A DNA stretch of 64,000 nt, from the NCBI RefSeq assembly GCF_900169565.1, contig NZ_LT828648.1, positions 372,001 through 436,000 on the forward strand, read 5' to 3'. Numbering within the stretch: position 1 is the stretch's first letter; every line of letters begins with the position of its first letter. Source of the stretch: Nitrospira japonica. GTDB taxonomy: Bacteria; Nitrospirota; Nitrospiria; Nitrospirales; Nitrospiraceae. The translations under genes were made by a program, and so were the position numbers. The notes beneath the pieces were generated by a model. The model was not told the origin of the DNA and searched no databases. It saw nothing but the letters and a program-made list of their open reading frames with translations. This document shows positions 36,191 to 45,025 of the stretch, one piece after another.

Positions 36191-36616
36191 ATGGCAGATC
36201 CGAAGCAGGACAGTCTCGACAAGATGTGGAAGTATGTGAAGGGGTGTGCCGAAAAGAGCGGCACCACCATGCATCCGAACCCCGCCGTGACCGAGGCAGT
36301 GGTCAAAGGGCTCGCCATGCACGTGGAGGAACTCGGGAAGCCCCTGTGTCCCTGCAACTTCTATAAGGACAAGCAGGCGGAAGCCAAACAGCGCCGCTGG
36401 ATCTGCGCCTGCGATGAGATGCAGATCTACAAGTATTGCCACTGCCTCTTGTTCGTACGCGAGGACGGACTGCCGATCACGGAATATTTGCCGGAAGGGC
36501 ATGAGGGGCGCGAAGTCTACGGCTTGGTGACCGACCCCACGCCGGATAAGGGCCGGGGATTGCGGCACAAGGCTGTACAGGTCTCGGCGCCGGTACCAGA
36601 GAACGCTTCTGAGTGA
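36191..36616 (+). CDS. Ferredoxin:thioredoxin-reductase catalytic-subunit-like protein
   Basis: 141 residues from ATG 36191 (GAGGAG seven bases before). The seven-Cys pattern of FTR-beta is kept with exact spacing: CPC at 53-55, 16 residues, CAC at 72-74, 8 residues, CHC at 83-85. The usual second CPC is CAC here. These Cys hold a 4Fe-4S cluster next to an active disulfide, passing ferredoxin electrons to thioredoxin. No FTR alpha subunit is present. The only plus-strand gene inside the VWA-CbbQ block. Confidence 0.88.
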   Translation: MADPKQDSLDKMWKYVKGCAEKSGTTMHPNPAVTEAVVKGLAMHVEELGKPLCPCNFYKDKQAEAKQRRWICACDEMQIYKYCHCLLFVREDGLPITEYLPEGHEGREVYGLVTDPTPDKGRGLRHKAVQVSAPVPENASE

Positions 36617-36680
36617 ATAGACTCCCTCTTTGTGGTGAAGTTCGGGACCTTTTCCCGTGGGTCTTTACCGCTCCCGCTCG

Positions 36681-37133
36681 CTAATCCCAGCCCGTCACTT
36701 CATATCCCTTCTCGATCAGACAGCGCACAACCGCATCGGCATACGGTGGATCTGGTTCGAGCGGACGATACGCGCCTCCCACGGATCCGATGATCAACCC
36801 AAGGCCGGCCCCGGCTGCTGCGCCGATGGCGATTCCGGCCGGTCCGCCGGAGATGCCGCTGGTCGCCCCGACGGCTGCGCCGACAATCAACCCAAGACCC
36901 GCACCCGCCGCCACGTTGCCGCTCCGCGCCTCGGTTCCTGGATTCAACCCCGCCGCTTCGGCCTTCCGCTGACAATCCGCGATGTCCAACTGGGATCCTT
37001 CACGCCCTTGAAGCTGGTATTTGGCATTGGCCCGCAATGTCGGCTGATGCGCCGCGCAGGCGCTCGTCACGACGGCGGCCAGGAGGAGCGCGGCCAGGGC
37101 GAGCCGGTTTGCCTGCGCCTCATCTAATTCCAT
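36681..37133 (-). CDS. Glycine-zipper lipoprotein (paralogue 2)
   Basis: 150 residues. Lipoprotein signal ALAALLLAAVVTSAC, a Cys-containing helix (DIADCQRKAEAAG) and a Gly/Ala glycine-zipper hairpin (GLGLIVGAAVGATSGISGG ... GAAAGAGLGLIIGSVGGA), ending VVRCLIEKGYEVTGWD. Such proteins sit in the outer membrane or periplasm. Its start overlaps the end of its paralogue by 10 bp. The same ending KGYEVTGW in both marks tandem duplication. Confidence 0.8.
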   Translation of the reverse strand: MELDEAQANRLALAALLLAAVVTSACAAHQPTLRANAKYQLQGREGSQLDIADCQRKAEAAGLNPGTEARSGNVAAGAGLGLIVGAAVGATSGISGGPAGIAIGAAAGAGLGLIIGSVGGAYRPLEPDPPYADAVVRCLIEKGYEVTGWD

Positions 37134-37549
37134 CCCGTGACCTCATAGCCTTTCTCCTGCAAACAGCGATTCACGAAATTGGTGTATGCAGGATTGTCCT
37201 TGGACTTGGAGGTGAACAATCCCACCAGAAAGCCCCACGTGGCGCCGCTGGCCGCACCGATCGCAGCTCCCAAGCCGGGGGACCCCGTGATGGCGCCTCC
37301 GACGGCACCGCTGGCCGCGCCGATGCCGGCGCCCATGGCCGTGCTCTTTGCCACGCCTCCGGCCTTCCCTCCCGTGGCCTGTTCGGCCCCGGCCGACTCG
37401 GCCATCTGCCTGCAGTCCTTGATATCGGCTTCGGCCGTTTCCGATCCGACCGACTGCAGATGTGCGTTGGGATATAAGACCGGCTTGGGGCCCGCACAGG
37501 CCACGAGTGCCCCGACGCTCATCGCCACGATGGTCCCGCGTATGCGCAT
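37124..37549 (-). CDS. Glycine-zipper lipoprotein (paralogue 1)
   Basis: 141 residues from ATG 37549: lipoprotein signal TIVAMSVGALVAC, DIKDCRQMAESAG helix, glycine zipper (GAGIGAASGAVGGAITG, GLGAAIGAASGATWGFLVG) and ending VNRCLQEKGYEVTGWN. The start shares a base with the stop of the YggU-family gene (TGATG), so it is coupled. Same layout as the next gene; the spacing between zipper and tail is kept while the middle has drifted. Confidence 0.8.
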   Translation of the reverse strand: MRIRGTIVAMSVGALVACAGPKPVLYPNAHLQSVGSETAEADIKDCRQMAESAGAEQATGGKAGGVAKSTAMGAGIGAASGAVGGAITGSPGLGAAIGAASGATWGFLVGLFTSKSKDNPAYTNFVNRCLQEKGYEVTGWN

Positions 37550-37854
37550 CACCACCAACCGTAACGGGAAAGACGGGCCTCGAGCTGCCGGGCGGACACG
37601 CCGCGGATCAGCAACCGTTTGCGCCTCCCGGTGAAGCCCGATTCGATGGAGATTGCGCGCGCGGCGACGTCGAATTCGCCAGCCAAGAACGCGATCAGCG
37701 CGTCGTTGGCTTCTCCGTCCACGGGAGCCGCCGCGACACGGACTTTCAGCGCGTCTCCACGCTTTCCTACCCACGCTGTACGTGATGATTTCGGCTGCAG
37801 ATGGATGGTCAGGACGGTCCCGTCCTTTCCATCGCACAGTAATGACGTCGTCAT
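37549..37854 (-). CDS. DUF167/YggU-family protein
   Basis: 101 residues from ATG 37854. The family words are present: TIHLQPKSSRTAWVGKRGD, LKVRVAAAPVDGEANDALI, and IESGFTGRRKRLLIRG. A small alpha/beta protein found in all domains with no settled role, possibly nucleic-acid related. It heads the lipoprotein pair through a one-base stop/start overlap. The CbbQ stop lies 26 bp upstream in the same direction. Confidence 0.85.
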   Translation of the reverse strand: MTTSLLCDGKDGTVLTIHLQPKSSRTAWVGKRGDALKVRVAAAPVDGEANDALIAFLAGEFDVAARAISIESGFTGRRKRLLIRGVSARQLEARLSRYGWW

Positions 37855-37880
37855 TCGGCGGTTCGTGTCCGCAGAGTCGC

Positions 37881-38729
37881 TCAGAATATCGCTTTGACGA
37901 GCTCCAGAATGCTGCGCTGCATGTCCGCGTCGTCGGTGACCGGCCTGGCCACGGCCACGTCGCAAGCCTGATCGACGGGAATGCCTTCCCGGATCAGCGT
38001 CGCGGCGTAGATCAAGAGCCTGGTACTGACGCCTTCTTCCAGCCCGTGATTCTTCAAGTTGCGGACCTTGGCGCCCAACTTGACCAATTTTCCGGCCACC
38101 TCATACTCCACGCCCGCTTCCCGACGAACGATCTCCGTCTCGACCGCGGCGGCGGGATAATCGAATTCGATGGCCATGAACCGCTGCTTGGTACTCGGCT
38201 TGAGGTCCTTGAGTACGCTCTGATACCCGGGATTGTAGGAAATGACGAGCAGGAAATCTTCCGCGGCCTCGATGATCTGGCCTTTTTTCTCGATCGGCAG
38301 GAGCCGCCGATCGTCGCTCAACGGATGGATGATGACCGTGGTGTCCTTTCGCGCTTCCACCACTTCGTCGAGATAGACGATGGCCCCGTGCTTGACGCCG
38401 AGGGTGAGCGGGCCGTCGATCCATACGGTCTCCTGTCCCTTCAGCAGGTACCGCCCCACCAGATCGGAGGCGGTGAGGTCCTCGTGACAGGCTACCGTGA
38501 TGAGAGGCCGATTCAGCCGGTGGGCCATGTGCCGGACGAACCGCGTCTTGCCGCATCCGGTCGGTCCCTTGAGCATGACGGGCATGCGGCACTTGGCGGC
38601 CGTCAGAAACAGCTCAACCTCGCCGCGGACGTTCGCGTAGTAGGGTTCCTCGGCAACGCGATAGCGCCCGATGTCGATTTCATGCGCCGGTTCAGTCACG
38701 TTCTTTCCCATGGATTCACTGACGGGCAC
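37881..38729 (-). CDS. MoxR-type AAA+ ATPase, CbbQ/NirQ/NorQ family
   Basis: 282 residues from a GTG, or 276 from the ATG at 38711. Walker A GPTGCGKT at 55-62, Walker B IVYLDEV, PEVNSLLH-like segment and C-terminal CbbQ_C region with [19 protein letters not shown]. CbbQ proteins remodel RuBisCO, NorQ nitric oxide reductase; each needs a VWA partner such as the 1003-residue protein here. As no such enzyme is in the window, the client is unknown. Confidence 0.92.
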   Translation of the reverse strand: MPVSESMGKNVTEPAHEIDIGRYRVAEEPYYANVRGEVELFLTAAKCRMPVMLKGPTGCGKTRFVRHMAHRLNRPLITVACHEDLTASDLVGRYLLKGQETVWIDGPLTLGVKHGAIVYLDEVVEARKDTTVIIHPLSDDRRLLPIEKKGQIIEAAEDFLLVISYNPGYQSVLKDLKPSTKQRFMAIEFDYPAAAVETEIVRREAGVEYEVAGKLVKLGAKVRNLKNHGLEEGVSTRLLIYAATLIREGIPVDQACDVAVARPVTDDADMQRSILELVKAIF

Positions 38730-38788
38730 GATAAACGGAACCGCGTCTGAAGATCAAGGGAAGAAGCGCACAAGGCGCGCAGAGACCG

Positions 38789-41700
38789 TCACGCATTCAC
38801 CCCGTCGAGGACTTCCCGTACCTTCTTGGCCAACACGACCGGGGTGAAAGGTTTGGGGAGGAAAGAAGTTTCGCGGGAGACGCCGCCTTGCTCGAACACC
38901 GGATGGTCGGGATATCCGGACATGTAGAGAACCTTGGTCTCCGGGCGAATGCTGCGAAGCTTTTCGGCGACCTCCGGCCCGCTCATCTGAGGCATCACCA
39001 CGTCCGTGAGCAACAGGTGAATGGGGCCCGAGTGCTTGGCGACGGTCATCAACGCTTCGATGCCGTGACGGGCCTCGAGCACCGTGTAGCCGTGCAGCCT
39101 GAGCGTCTCATGGACCAGGCCGCGGACCGCGGGCTCATCCTCGACCAGCAAAATGGTTTCCCGGCCGTGGGCCGGATCGGAAGTCTCGCCGGGTCCGCTT
39201 GCGCCCGGCCGGTCCTCCGAGACCAACGGAAAGTAGATCTTGAACACGGTGCCCTGTCCGGGCACGCTCTCCACGACGATGGTTCCGTTGCTCTGCCTGA
39301 CGATGCCGTAGACGGTAGACAATCCCAACCCCGTGCCTTTGCCCTTTTCCTTGGTGGTAAAGAAGGGCTCAAACAAGTGTGAGCGGGTTTCGGCGTCCAT
39401 CCCATGTCCCGTGTCGCGCACGGTCAACTGCACGTAGACGCCCGCTTCCACTCCGACGGCATCCTTGCGCGGTCCTTTCCCGACCGTGACGTTGCGCGTC
39501 TCGATGGTCAGCCGGCCGCCCTTGGGCATGGCATCCCTCGCATTGACCGCCAGATTCATGATGACCTGCTCCATCTGCCCGGGGTCGGCCCGAATCGCGC
39601 CGATGTTCGGCGCCAGCTCGGCGCAGAGATCGATGATGTCTTCGCCCAGCAAACGGCGCAGCATGCCGTCCATGTTGACGACGAGCGCGTTCAGATCGAC
39701 GAGCTTGGGAGCGATGAACTGCCGGCGGCTGAACGCCAACAGCTGCCTCGTCAGCCCGGAAGCGCGATCGGCGGCCTTCTTCACCTCTTCCATGTCTTTG
39801 CGCATGGAATCATTCGGCTGAAGACGCGCCAGCAGCAATTCGCTGTAACCCCGGATGACGGTCAGCAGATTGTTGAAGTCATGCGCCACCCCTCCCGCGA
39901 GCCGCCCGACGGCTTCCATTTTCTGCGCCTGCTGCAGCTGAGCCTCGGTCTGCCGCAGGGCTTCCTCCGTTCTCGATCGCTCGCCGAGCTGCCCCATCTT
40001 CAGGCAGATGTCGTCGATCATCTTCAACAGCTCGTCGTCCGGCTGCCGGGTTTGTCTGCTGAACAGCTCGATGACTCCCTCGACCTCGCTTCCGACGCGA
40101 ACCGGAAATCCGAAGGCGCCACGGAGCCCGGCGGCGCGCGCCTGCTCGGCGCGGGGGGATGGCTCATCCACCGTGACGTCGGTGACCCACGCCGGCCGTT
40201 CGGTCGCCCAAATGCGGCCCGGGAGCCCTTCTCCGGACCTGACCACGCTCGACCAGGTGACCGTCGAAAACGCCTCGAAGCCGGTCGAGGGATGCGGCCA
40301 TTGATCGATGCACCGCAGCGCTCCCTCCGTCTTGTCCACCCGCCAGAAGACGCCGTAGTCCCATTCCAGATTCTGGCCTACCGCTTGAACGATCTTCGGA
40401 ACGGCTTCTTCCAGGGTACGGGACTCCGCCAGGACTCTCGTGACCGAGTATTGGACGGTAAGGCGCTCTTCCGCGCGCCTTCTCATGGTGATATCGGAAA
40501 AGGACACGACCGCGGCGGCGGGCGCTCCCTGTCCCTTCAGCCTGACCGGCCTCGAATTCACCTCGAGCCATCGCAATTCCCCGTCCGCTTTGTAGAACCC
40601 CATGATGACGCCGGAGCAGGACGCCCCGGTCAACAGCGTGACGGCCACGGGGTGGCGCTCCGGAGGAAACGGGCTTCTGTCTTCATAGATCGTCTTCCAT
40701 ACCGGATCGTGAAACGGCCGCTTCATGAGTTCCGCGAACGGGATGCCCAAGATCCGCTCCGCGCTGGCGTTGCCCGTTCGCAACACTCCCTGGTCGTCGA
40801 TGACCAGCACGCCTTCATCCAGCGCATTGACGACCGACCGGTAGCGGACCTCGCTCTCACGGAGTTTGGTTTCGGCTTCGCGGCGCTCGGTGATGTCCCG
40901 AGCGAACGCGCTGAAGAAAAACGTATCCCCGATCCGCACCGGAGAAATCGACAGCTCGACCGGAAACTCCCGGCCCGAGCGATGGAGCGCCAGTACTTCG
41001 ACCCGCCTGTTGAGGATGTGACTCTCGCCGCTGGACAGATAATGGCGAAGTCCCCGTTCGTGGGCTTCGCGGTCGCGCGGCGGAATGATTACTTCACCCA
41101 AGAGGCGCCCCAGTACTTCGTCGCGGCCCCACCCGAAAATCGCGGCCGCCTGCGCGTTCCAATCGGTGACGATACCGCGGGAGTCGATCGTCACGACGCC
41201 GTCGAGCGCCGTATCCACGATGGCGCGGTTCCGCTCCTGGCTCTGCAGCAACGCCGCCTCGGCCGCCCGTGCCCACGCGCTTTCCTGTTGCGCCTGCTGA
41301 TACTCCTTCCGTAGTTTGGACGTCGACCAGAGGACCAGGAACAACATGGGCAGCCACACCACGGCACCGGAGATCCCGACCTTCCACAGAATCGACCGGA
41401 TCGGATCGAGAATGCGGTCGCGATCCATGCGAACAAACACGTGCCAGTTCAACGGATGAATTTCGCCGAACCCCTTGGTTTGTGCATAGCCGGTCACGAC
41501 CGGGGCGCCCCGATAGTCTTCCTCCACGAAACCCGGACCACCCGACTTGCCGGCGCTCACGGACGACAGGCCGGCCTGGCCGATATTCTGAGGACTCTTG
41601 TGCAGGAGATCGGAATCGGCAAACACCCATCCGTTCGCCGTCACCATCTGATAGGACACAGGGCCCGTAAATTCGTGCCGTTCTTCGAGCGACCGCACGG

Positions 41701-42280
41701 TCCGCGTCGTCACGTCTTCGAGAACAGGAACCGCCACCCGCGTCGTGACCACGCCCAGGAACGTGCCCTCGGAATCCAGGATCGGAGCGGTGAATCCGAC
41801 CGTTTCAATTCCCTGGTCGGCTTCATGCGAAGCGACGTCCTGCACCGACGGCTTCTTCGTGGCACGGGCCTGCCGGAACCACTCGGCCGACGCATAACTC
41901 TTGCCCCGAAGGGTCGGATCCGTCGACGCGACAATGACCCCTTGGCCGTCCGTGACACCCATCCAGTGATAGACCGGAGCATAGGTCGCCTTCATCCATC
42001 CCAGGTAACCGGTCAGATAGGCCGGATCGAACGAGCTGAGTGATAACGCACGGGCGAGCATCTGGACATCCCCGCGTCGTTCGAACAGCAGGCGGTCGAG
42101 CTTATCGGAGACTTCGGCAGCGGCCACTGTGAGTTCCTCGCCGGCCGCCGCGACCAGACGATGCTCGACATTGCGGAGCAGCAGCACTCCTACTCCAAAA
42201 GCCACGAGCGTCATCAGGACGATCGACAGCGGCAGCCATCGATAGCGTTGCGAGATGAGCGGTGTTTGGAAATTCGCCAT
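38789..42280 (-). CDS. Hybrid histidine kinase with Cache, PAS, GAF and receiver domains
   Basis: 1163 residues. In order: TM (17-36), periplasmic double-Cache (40-290, GVTDGQGVIVASTDPT), TM (about 300-322), PAS (350-470), PAS (480-600), GAF (620-780), HisKA with H800 (GGVAHDFNNLLT), HATPase_c (LGLSTVYGIVRQ), receiver with phospho-acceptor D1093 (LLLTDVVMP). It senses an external ligand and cell-inside cues, then passes phosphate to its own receiver and so to another relay. Starts 3 bp after the YkgJ-DUF2156 gene ends, so the two are one unit. Confidence 0.93.
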   Translation of the reverse strand: MANFQTPLISQRYRWLPLSIVLMTLVAFGVGVLLLRNVEHRLVAAAGEELTVAAAEVSDKLDRLLFERRGDVQMLARALSLSSFDPAYLTGYLGWMKATYAPVYHWMGVTDGQGVIVASTDPTLRGKSYASAEWFRQARATKKPSVQDVASHEADQGIETVGFTAPILDSEGTFLGVVTTRVAVPVLEDVTTRTVRSLEERHEFTGPVSYQMVTANGWVFADSDLLHKSPQNIGQAGLSSVSAGKSGGPGFVEEDYRGAPVVTGYAQTKGFGEIHPLNWHVFVRMDRDRILDPIRSILWKVGISGAVVWLPMLFLVLWSTSKLRKEYQQAQQESAWARAAEAALLQSQERNRAIVDTALDGVVTIDSRGIVTDWNAQAAAIFGWGRDEVLGRLLGEVIIPPRDREAHERGLRHYLSSGESHILNRRVEVLALHRSGREFPVELSISPVRIGDTFFFSAFARDITERREAETKLRESEVRYRSVVNALDEGVLVIDDQGVLRTGNASAERILGIPFAELMKRPFHDPVWKTIYEDRSPFPPERHPVAVTLLTGASCSGVIMGFYKADGELRWLEVNSRPVRLKGQGAPAAAVVSFSDITMRRRAEERLTVQYSVTRVLAESRTLEEAVPKIVQAVGQNLEWDYGVFWRVDKTEGALRCIDQWPHPSTGFEAFSTVTWSSVVRSGEGLPGRIWATERPAWVTDVTVDEPSPRAEQARAAGLRGAFGFPVRVGSEVEGVIELFSRQTRQPDDELLKMIDDICLKMGQLGERSRTEEALRQTEAQLQQAQKMEAVGRLAGGVAHDFNNLLTVIRGYSELLLARLQPNDSMRKDMEEVKKAADRASGLTRQLLAFSRRQFIAPKLVDLNALVVNMDGMLRRLLGEDIIDLCAELAPNIGAIRADPGQMEQVIMNLAVNARDAMPKGGRLTIETRNVTVGKGPRKDAVGVEAGVYVQLTVRDTGHGMDAETRSHLFEPFFTTKEKGKGTGLGLSTVYGIVRQSNGTIVVESVPGQGTVFKIYFPLVSEDRPGASGPGETSDPAHGRETILLVEDEPAVRGLVHETLRLHGYTVLEARHGIEALMTVAKHSGPIHLLLTDVVMPQMSGPEVAEKLRSIRPETKVLYMSGYPDHPVFEQGGVSRETSFLPKPFTPVVLAKKVREVLDGVNA

Positions 42281-42283
42281 TGG

Positions 42284-43816
42284 TCAGCTCACATGGTCTT
42301 CCAAAAGACTGTACTGCCGGATCCGCATGACCGGGTGGTAGGAGTCCTTCGACCGACTCAATCCCGCCAAGCCGGCCCCATCCATGGTATTGATGAATTC
42401 CGCCCCATGGGACGCTGCCGCACGGCATGTCTCCCGAAACAGATATTGGGCGAGACCTGGAATCGAGCGGTCGGCGACTTCCAGCAACACGCACCATGTG
42501 GCGGGACTCAGCCAGCAGCCGAACGTATAGGCCCGGATCTCTCCCTCGACGCGCACGACCGTTCCGCTCAATCCCAAGTCCGAGCCATGAGCCCAGGCGA
42601 TCTCGTGCGTCGACGCCGCATCCTCCAGCAACAGACGGCCGAACGAATCGAGCGCGCCGGCCTGCTTCTGTTCCTGCCATCGCTGAAACAGCCGACGGCA
42701 CTCGGCACGATCCCGGAGCGCATAAGACGCCGCCGCGACCTGCTCCAACCGTTCGACCTTGTTGCAGAGCGCGCGGTGCGACTTGAACCGGTCTCCCGTA
42801 AGCGTAGCCAGGTCCCCTGCCCGGTATAAATAGTCCGCTTCTCCGGCTTGGAGGCGATAGCCCAGGACCTCCAACCGGGCGGCCAGCGCGGGAGAAATGT
42901 TGTCGATCCGACTGACCGGCGAACCGGCTCCGTTCCTCCGCCGCATGAGATCGAACGCCGCGCCGATCGCCTCCTGTATCGGCCCGCCTCCCAGGGGAGG
43001 AAGGGGCATGAACCAACCGTCCGGCGATTCGGCAAACAGACAGAGGGAGCCGCGGAGTTCCGCCCACCAATAGCCCAGGAGGGTCGTACAGAGATAGATA
43101 GAGGGGACGGAATAGGCCGCGAGGGCCTGGCCACCGGCAAGCCCCGATTCGTCCAATGCATCCGTCACTCTTTGGACGTCTTCGAGCGTGAGTCGATGGA
43201 CCGGCGTGGCCCCCCATCGCGTCTGCACGGCGCGGGTCAACGCCGGCAGCCTGAACAATTCCACGACGTCCGGCTGGAAACGCCCGATCAACCGCGGATG
43301 ATCCGCAACCGTCCTGAGCAGATCCGAATCATTCAGCCGGATCATTGCCTGGTCGGCATATCGCCGGATGGAGTCCGGAACCTGCTCTCCCATGAATGGG
43401 CACTTGCTGTCCCAGCCGAGCACCACGTCGTCATGGTGTTCGTTCCACATCAAGGCCAAGGGATAGAGCTGGCAGTCAAAGGGTCTCCGGTCATAAATGA
43501 GACAACGGGCGCTGGCCGGGTCAAAGGCCGGGCAATGGAATCCGTCCCCCTCTTGGTCGGGAATCAAGGTGATCTGACATCCTCGCGGGGAAGGAAACCG
43601 GTCGGGGTTCGCGCCTTCGGTCACCGCTCGGACGATTTCCTCGGCCGTAAAGTACGGCCGCAGCGGACTGTCCGGGTCTGGAAAGCGACAACACACGTCA
43701 CATTGCAGGCAGGTGCTGCTGGGAACCACCTGTGGAACGGAGCGGACCGACTCGGCGGAAGAACCGGTCTGCGCGGTCGACGCCGCCATCGAGGAACTCC
43801 TTGATTTTTCGTTCAT
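42284..43816 (-). CDS. Fusion of a YkgJ-type cysteine cluster and a DUF2156-like domain
   Basis: 510 residues. N-terminal YkgJ part (36-170): CLQCDVCC with C36, C39, C42 and C43, then GCQI, CPAF, CLIYDRRPFDCQLYPL and KCPFM, a metal- or Fe-S-binding cluster. The C-terminal part (about 210-505) is GNAT-like and matches DUF2156/lysyl-PG-synthase tails (FKSHRALCNKVERLE, TFGCWLSPATWCVLLEVAD, EFINTMDGAGLAGLSRSK). Such fusion is uncommon. It could change an amine or a lipid under redox control. Function is inferred only. Confidence 0.75.
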   Translation of the reverse strand: MNEKSRSSSMAASTAQTGSSAESVRSVPQVVPSSTCLQCDVCCRFPDPDSPLRPYFTAEEIVRAVTEGANPDRFPSPRGCQITLIPDQEGDGFHCPAFDPASARCLIYDRRPFDCQLYPLALMWNEHHDDVVLGWDSKCPFMGEQVPDSIRRYADQAMIRLNDSDLLRTVADHPRLIGRFQPDVVELFRLPALTRAVQTRWGATPVHRLTLEDVQRVTDALDESGLAGGQALAAYSVPSIYLCTTLLGYWWAELRGSLCLFAESPDGWFMPLPPLGGGPIQEAIGAAFDLMRRRNGAGSPVSRIDNISPALAARLEVLGYRLQAGEADYLYRAGDLATLTGDRFKSHRALCNKVERLEQVAAASYALRDRAECRRLFQRWQEQKQAGALDSFGRLLLEDAASTHEIAWAHGSDLGLSGTVVRVEGEIRAYTFGCWLSPATWCVLLEVADRSIPGLAQYLFRETCRAAASHGAEFINTMDGAGLAGLSRSKDSYHPVMRIRQYSLLEDHVS

Positions 43817-43890
43817 TCTAGCACTGTTCCCGTGGACCGACTAGCAGGATATGTTTTTCGAGACATGGCGTCTGGAAAACCGACAATTCC

Positions 43891-43918
43891 TTGACGTCTC
43901 CTCAATCGGTGGGATACT
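43891..43918 (+). promoter_or_regulatory. Candidate sigma-70 promoter of the GGDEF gene
   Basis: TTGACG (43891) and GATACT (43913) are 16 bases apart and end 36 bases before ATG 43955. Both hexamers are near the consensus in an otherwise GC-rich stretch. Confidence 0.4.
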
Positions 43919-43954
43919 GCAGCAGGATATATTCGCTCTGCCGTCACCACCATC

Positions 43955-44968
43955 ATGTCCGATACACCTCTTCCATCTCAATACGATCCACGAGTGTTGC
44001 TGAATTCGCAACCCCTCATTATCACGGTGATTGATCCGCTTACCCACACAGTCATCTTTCAAAACGATAGCTCGCGAAAAAAGTTCGGAGACATCTCGAA
44101 CGCGACCTGCCACGAAAAGATCGCCGGCTGTTCCACGCCTTGCAGCTTCTGCCGGATGCCGGAAACCGTCGAAACCGGCCGACCGTCCTCCAACGAGGTG
44201 CCGCTGCCGAACGATGAACATCTCCTGGTGCAATGGGCCAAAGTCGAGACGACGACCGGAGCGACGCATATCGTCGAAACGATCACCGACATCACCTCTC
44301 TCAAACGGCAGCAGCAGGAAACCGAGCGTCTCGTCACGAAGTTGTCCGCGACCAATCGCGATCTGATTCAGGCGAATCAGCTTCTACAAGATCAGTCGGT
44401 GCGGGACAGCCTGACGGGCCTGTACAACCATTCGCACTTTGAGCAGACGCTGGTTCATCTCTGCGCACTCGCCCTCCGTTCGATGCGCCCGCTCTCTCTC
44501 CTGTTCGTCGACTTGGACAACTTCAAGCAGATCAATGACATGTACGGACACACCACCGGCGATCAAGTCCTCCGGGAAATCGGATGGCTGCTGGACAGCC
44601 AACAGGGACCCAGTCGGGGAATCGCACGCGCCAGCGATTTTGCGGCGCGATACGGCGGCGAAGAGTTCGCCTTGATTCTTCCGGACACGTCGATGGACGG
44701 CGCGCTCAGCGCGGCCGAGCGGCTCCGCCACCGGGTAACGACGCTCACGATGCTGCCCGAACTCTCCGCGCTGACCATGCCTTCGTTTGCTCTCACCTGC
44801 AGCGTCGGCGTCGCGTCATTTCCCATTCACGCGGACAACCCCACCGATCTCGTCAATGCCGCCGACACGGCCGTCTACGCGGCCAAGCGGGCGGGCAAGA
44901 ACCGCGTACGCATGGCCGCCCCCGCGCCTCCGCCGCCGAGCGTTCCCGGTCCTCTTGTACGATCCTAG
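43955..44968 (+). CDS. PAS-GGDEF diguanylate cyclase
   Basis: 337 residues. PAS at about 15-120 with three Cys (TCHEKIAGCSTPCSFCR) that could hold a cluster or metal, a helical linker, and GGDEF domain (150-320). Active site GGEEF at 234-238, and the inhibitory I-site RASD five residues before it, so an active, product-inhibited c-di-GMP maker is expected. Ends with a Pro-rich tail. Divergent from the kinase unit; the PilZ protein at 24593 could be a receiver of its signal. Confidence 0.92.
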   Translation: MSDTPLPSQYDPRVLLNSQPLIITVIDPLTHTVIFQNDSSRKKFGDISNATCHEKIAGCSTPCSFCRMPETVETGRPSSNEVPLPNDEHLLVQWAKVETTTGATHIVETITDITSLKRQQQETERLVTKLSATNRDLIQANQLLQDQSVRDSLTGLYNHSHFEQTLVHLCALALRSMRPLSLLFVDLDNFKQINDMYGHTTGDQVLREIGWLLDSQQGPSRGIARASDFAARYGGEEFALILPDTSMDGALSAAERLRHRVTTLTMLPELSALTMPSFALTCSVGVASFPIHADNPTDLVNAADTAVYAAKRAGKNRVRMAAPAPPPPSVPGPLVRS

Positions 44969-45025
44969 GGCGCGTGCTACGATCACGCTCGTCTGTCGAT
45001 TGTTACGAATGTCGTCCCTGTTCAT

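Noticed and set aside
39404-41314. 636-residue plus-strand frame
   Set aside because: Opposite the hybrid kinase, whose domains are all clear; the frame is just antisense openness.
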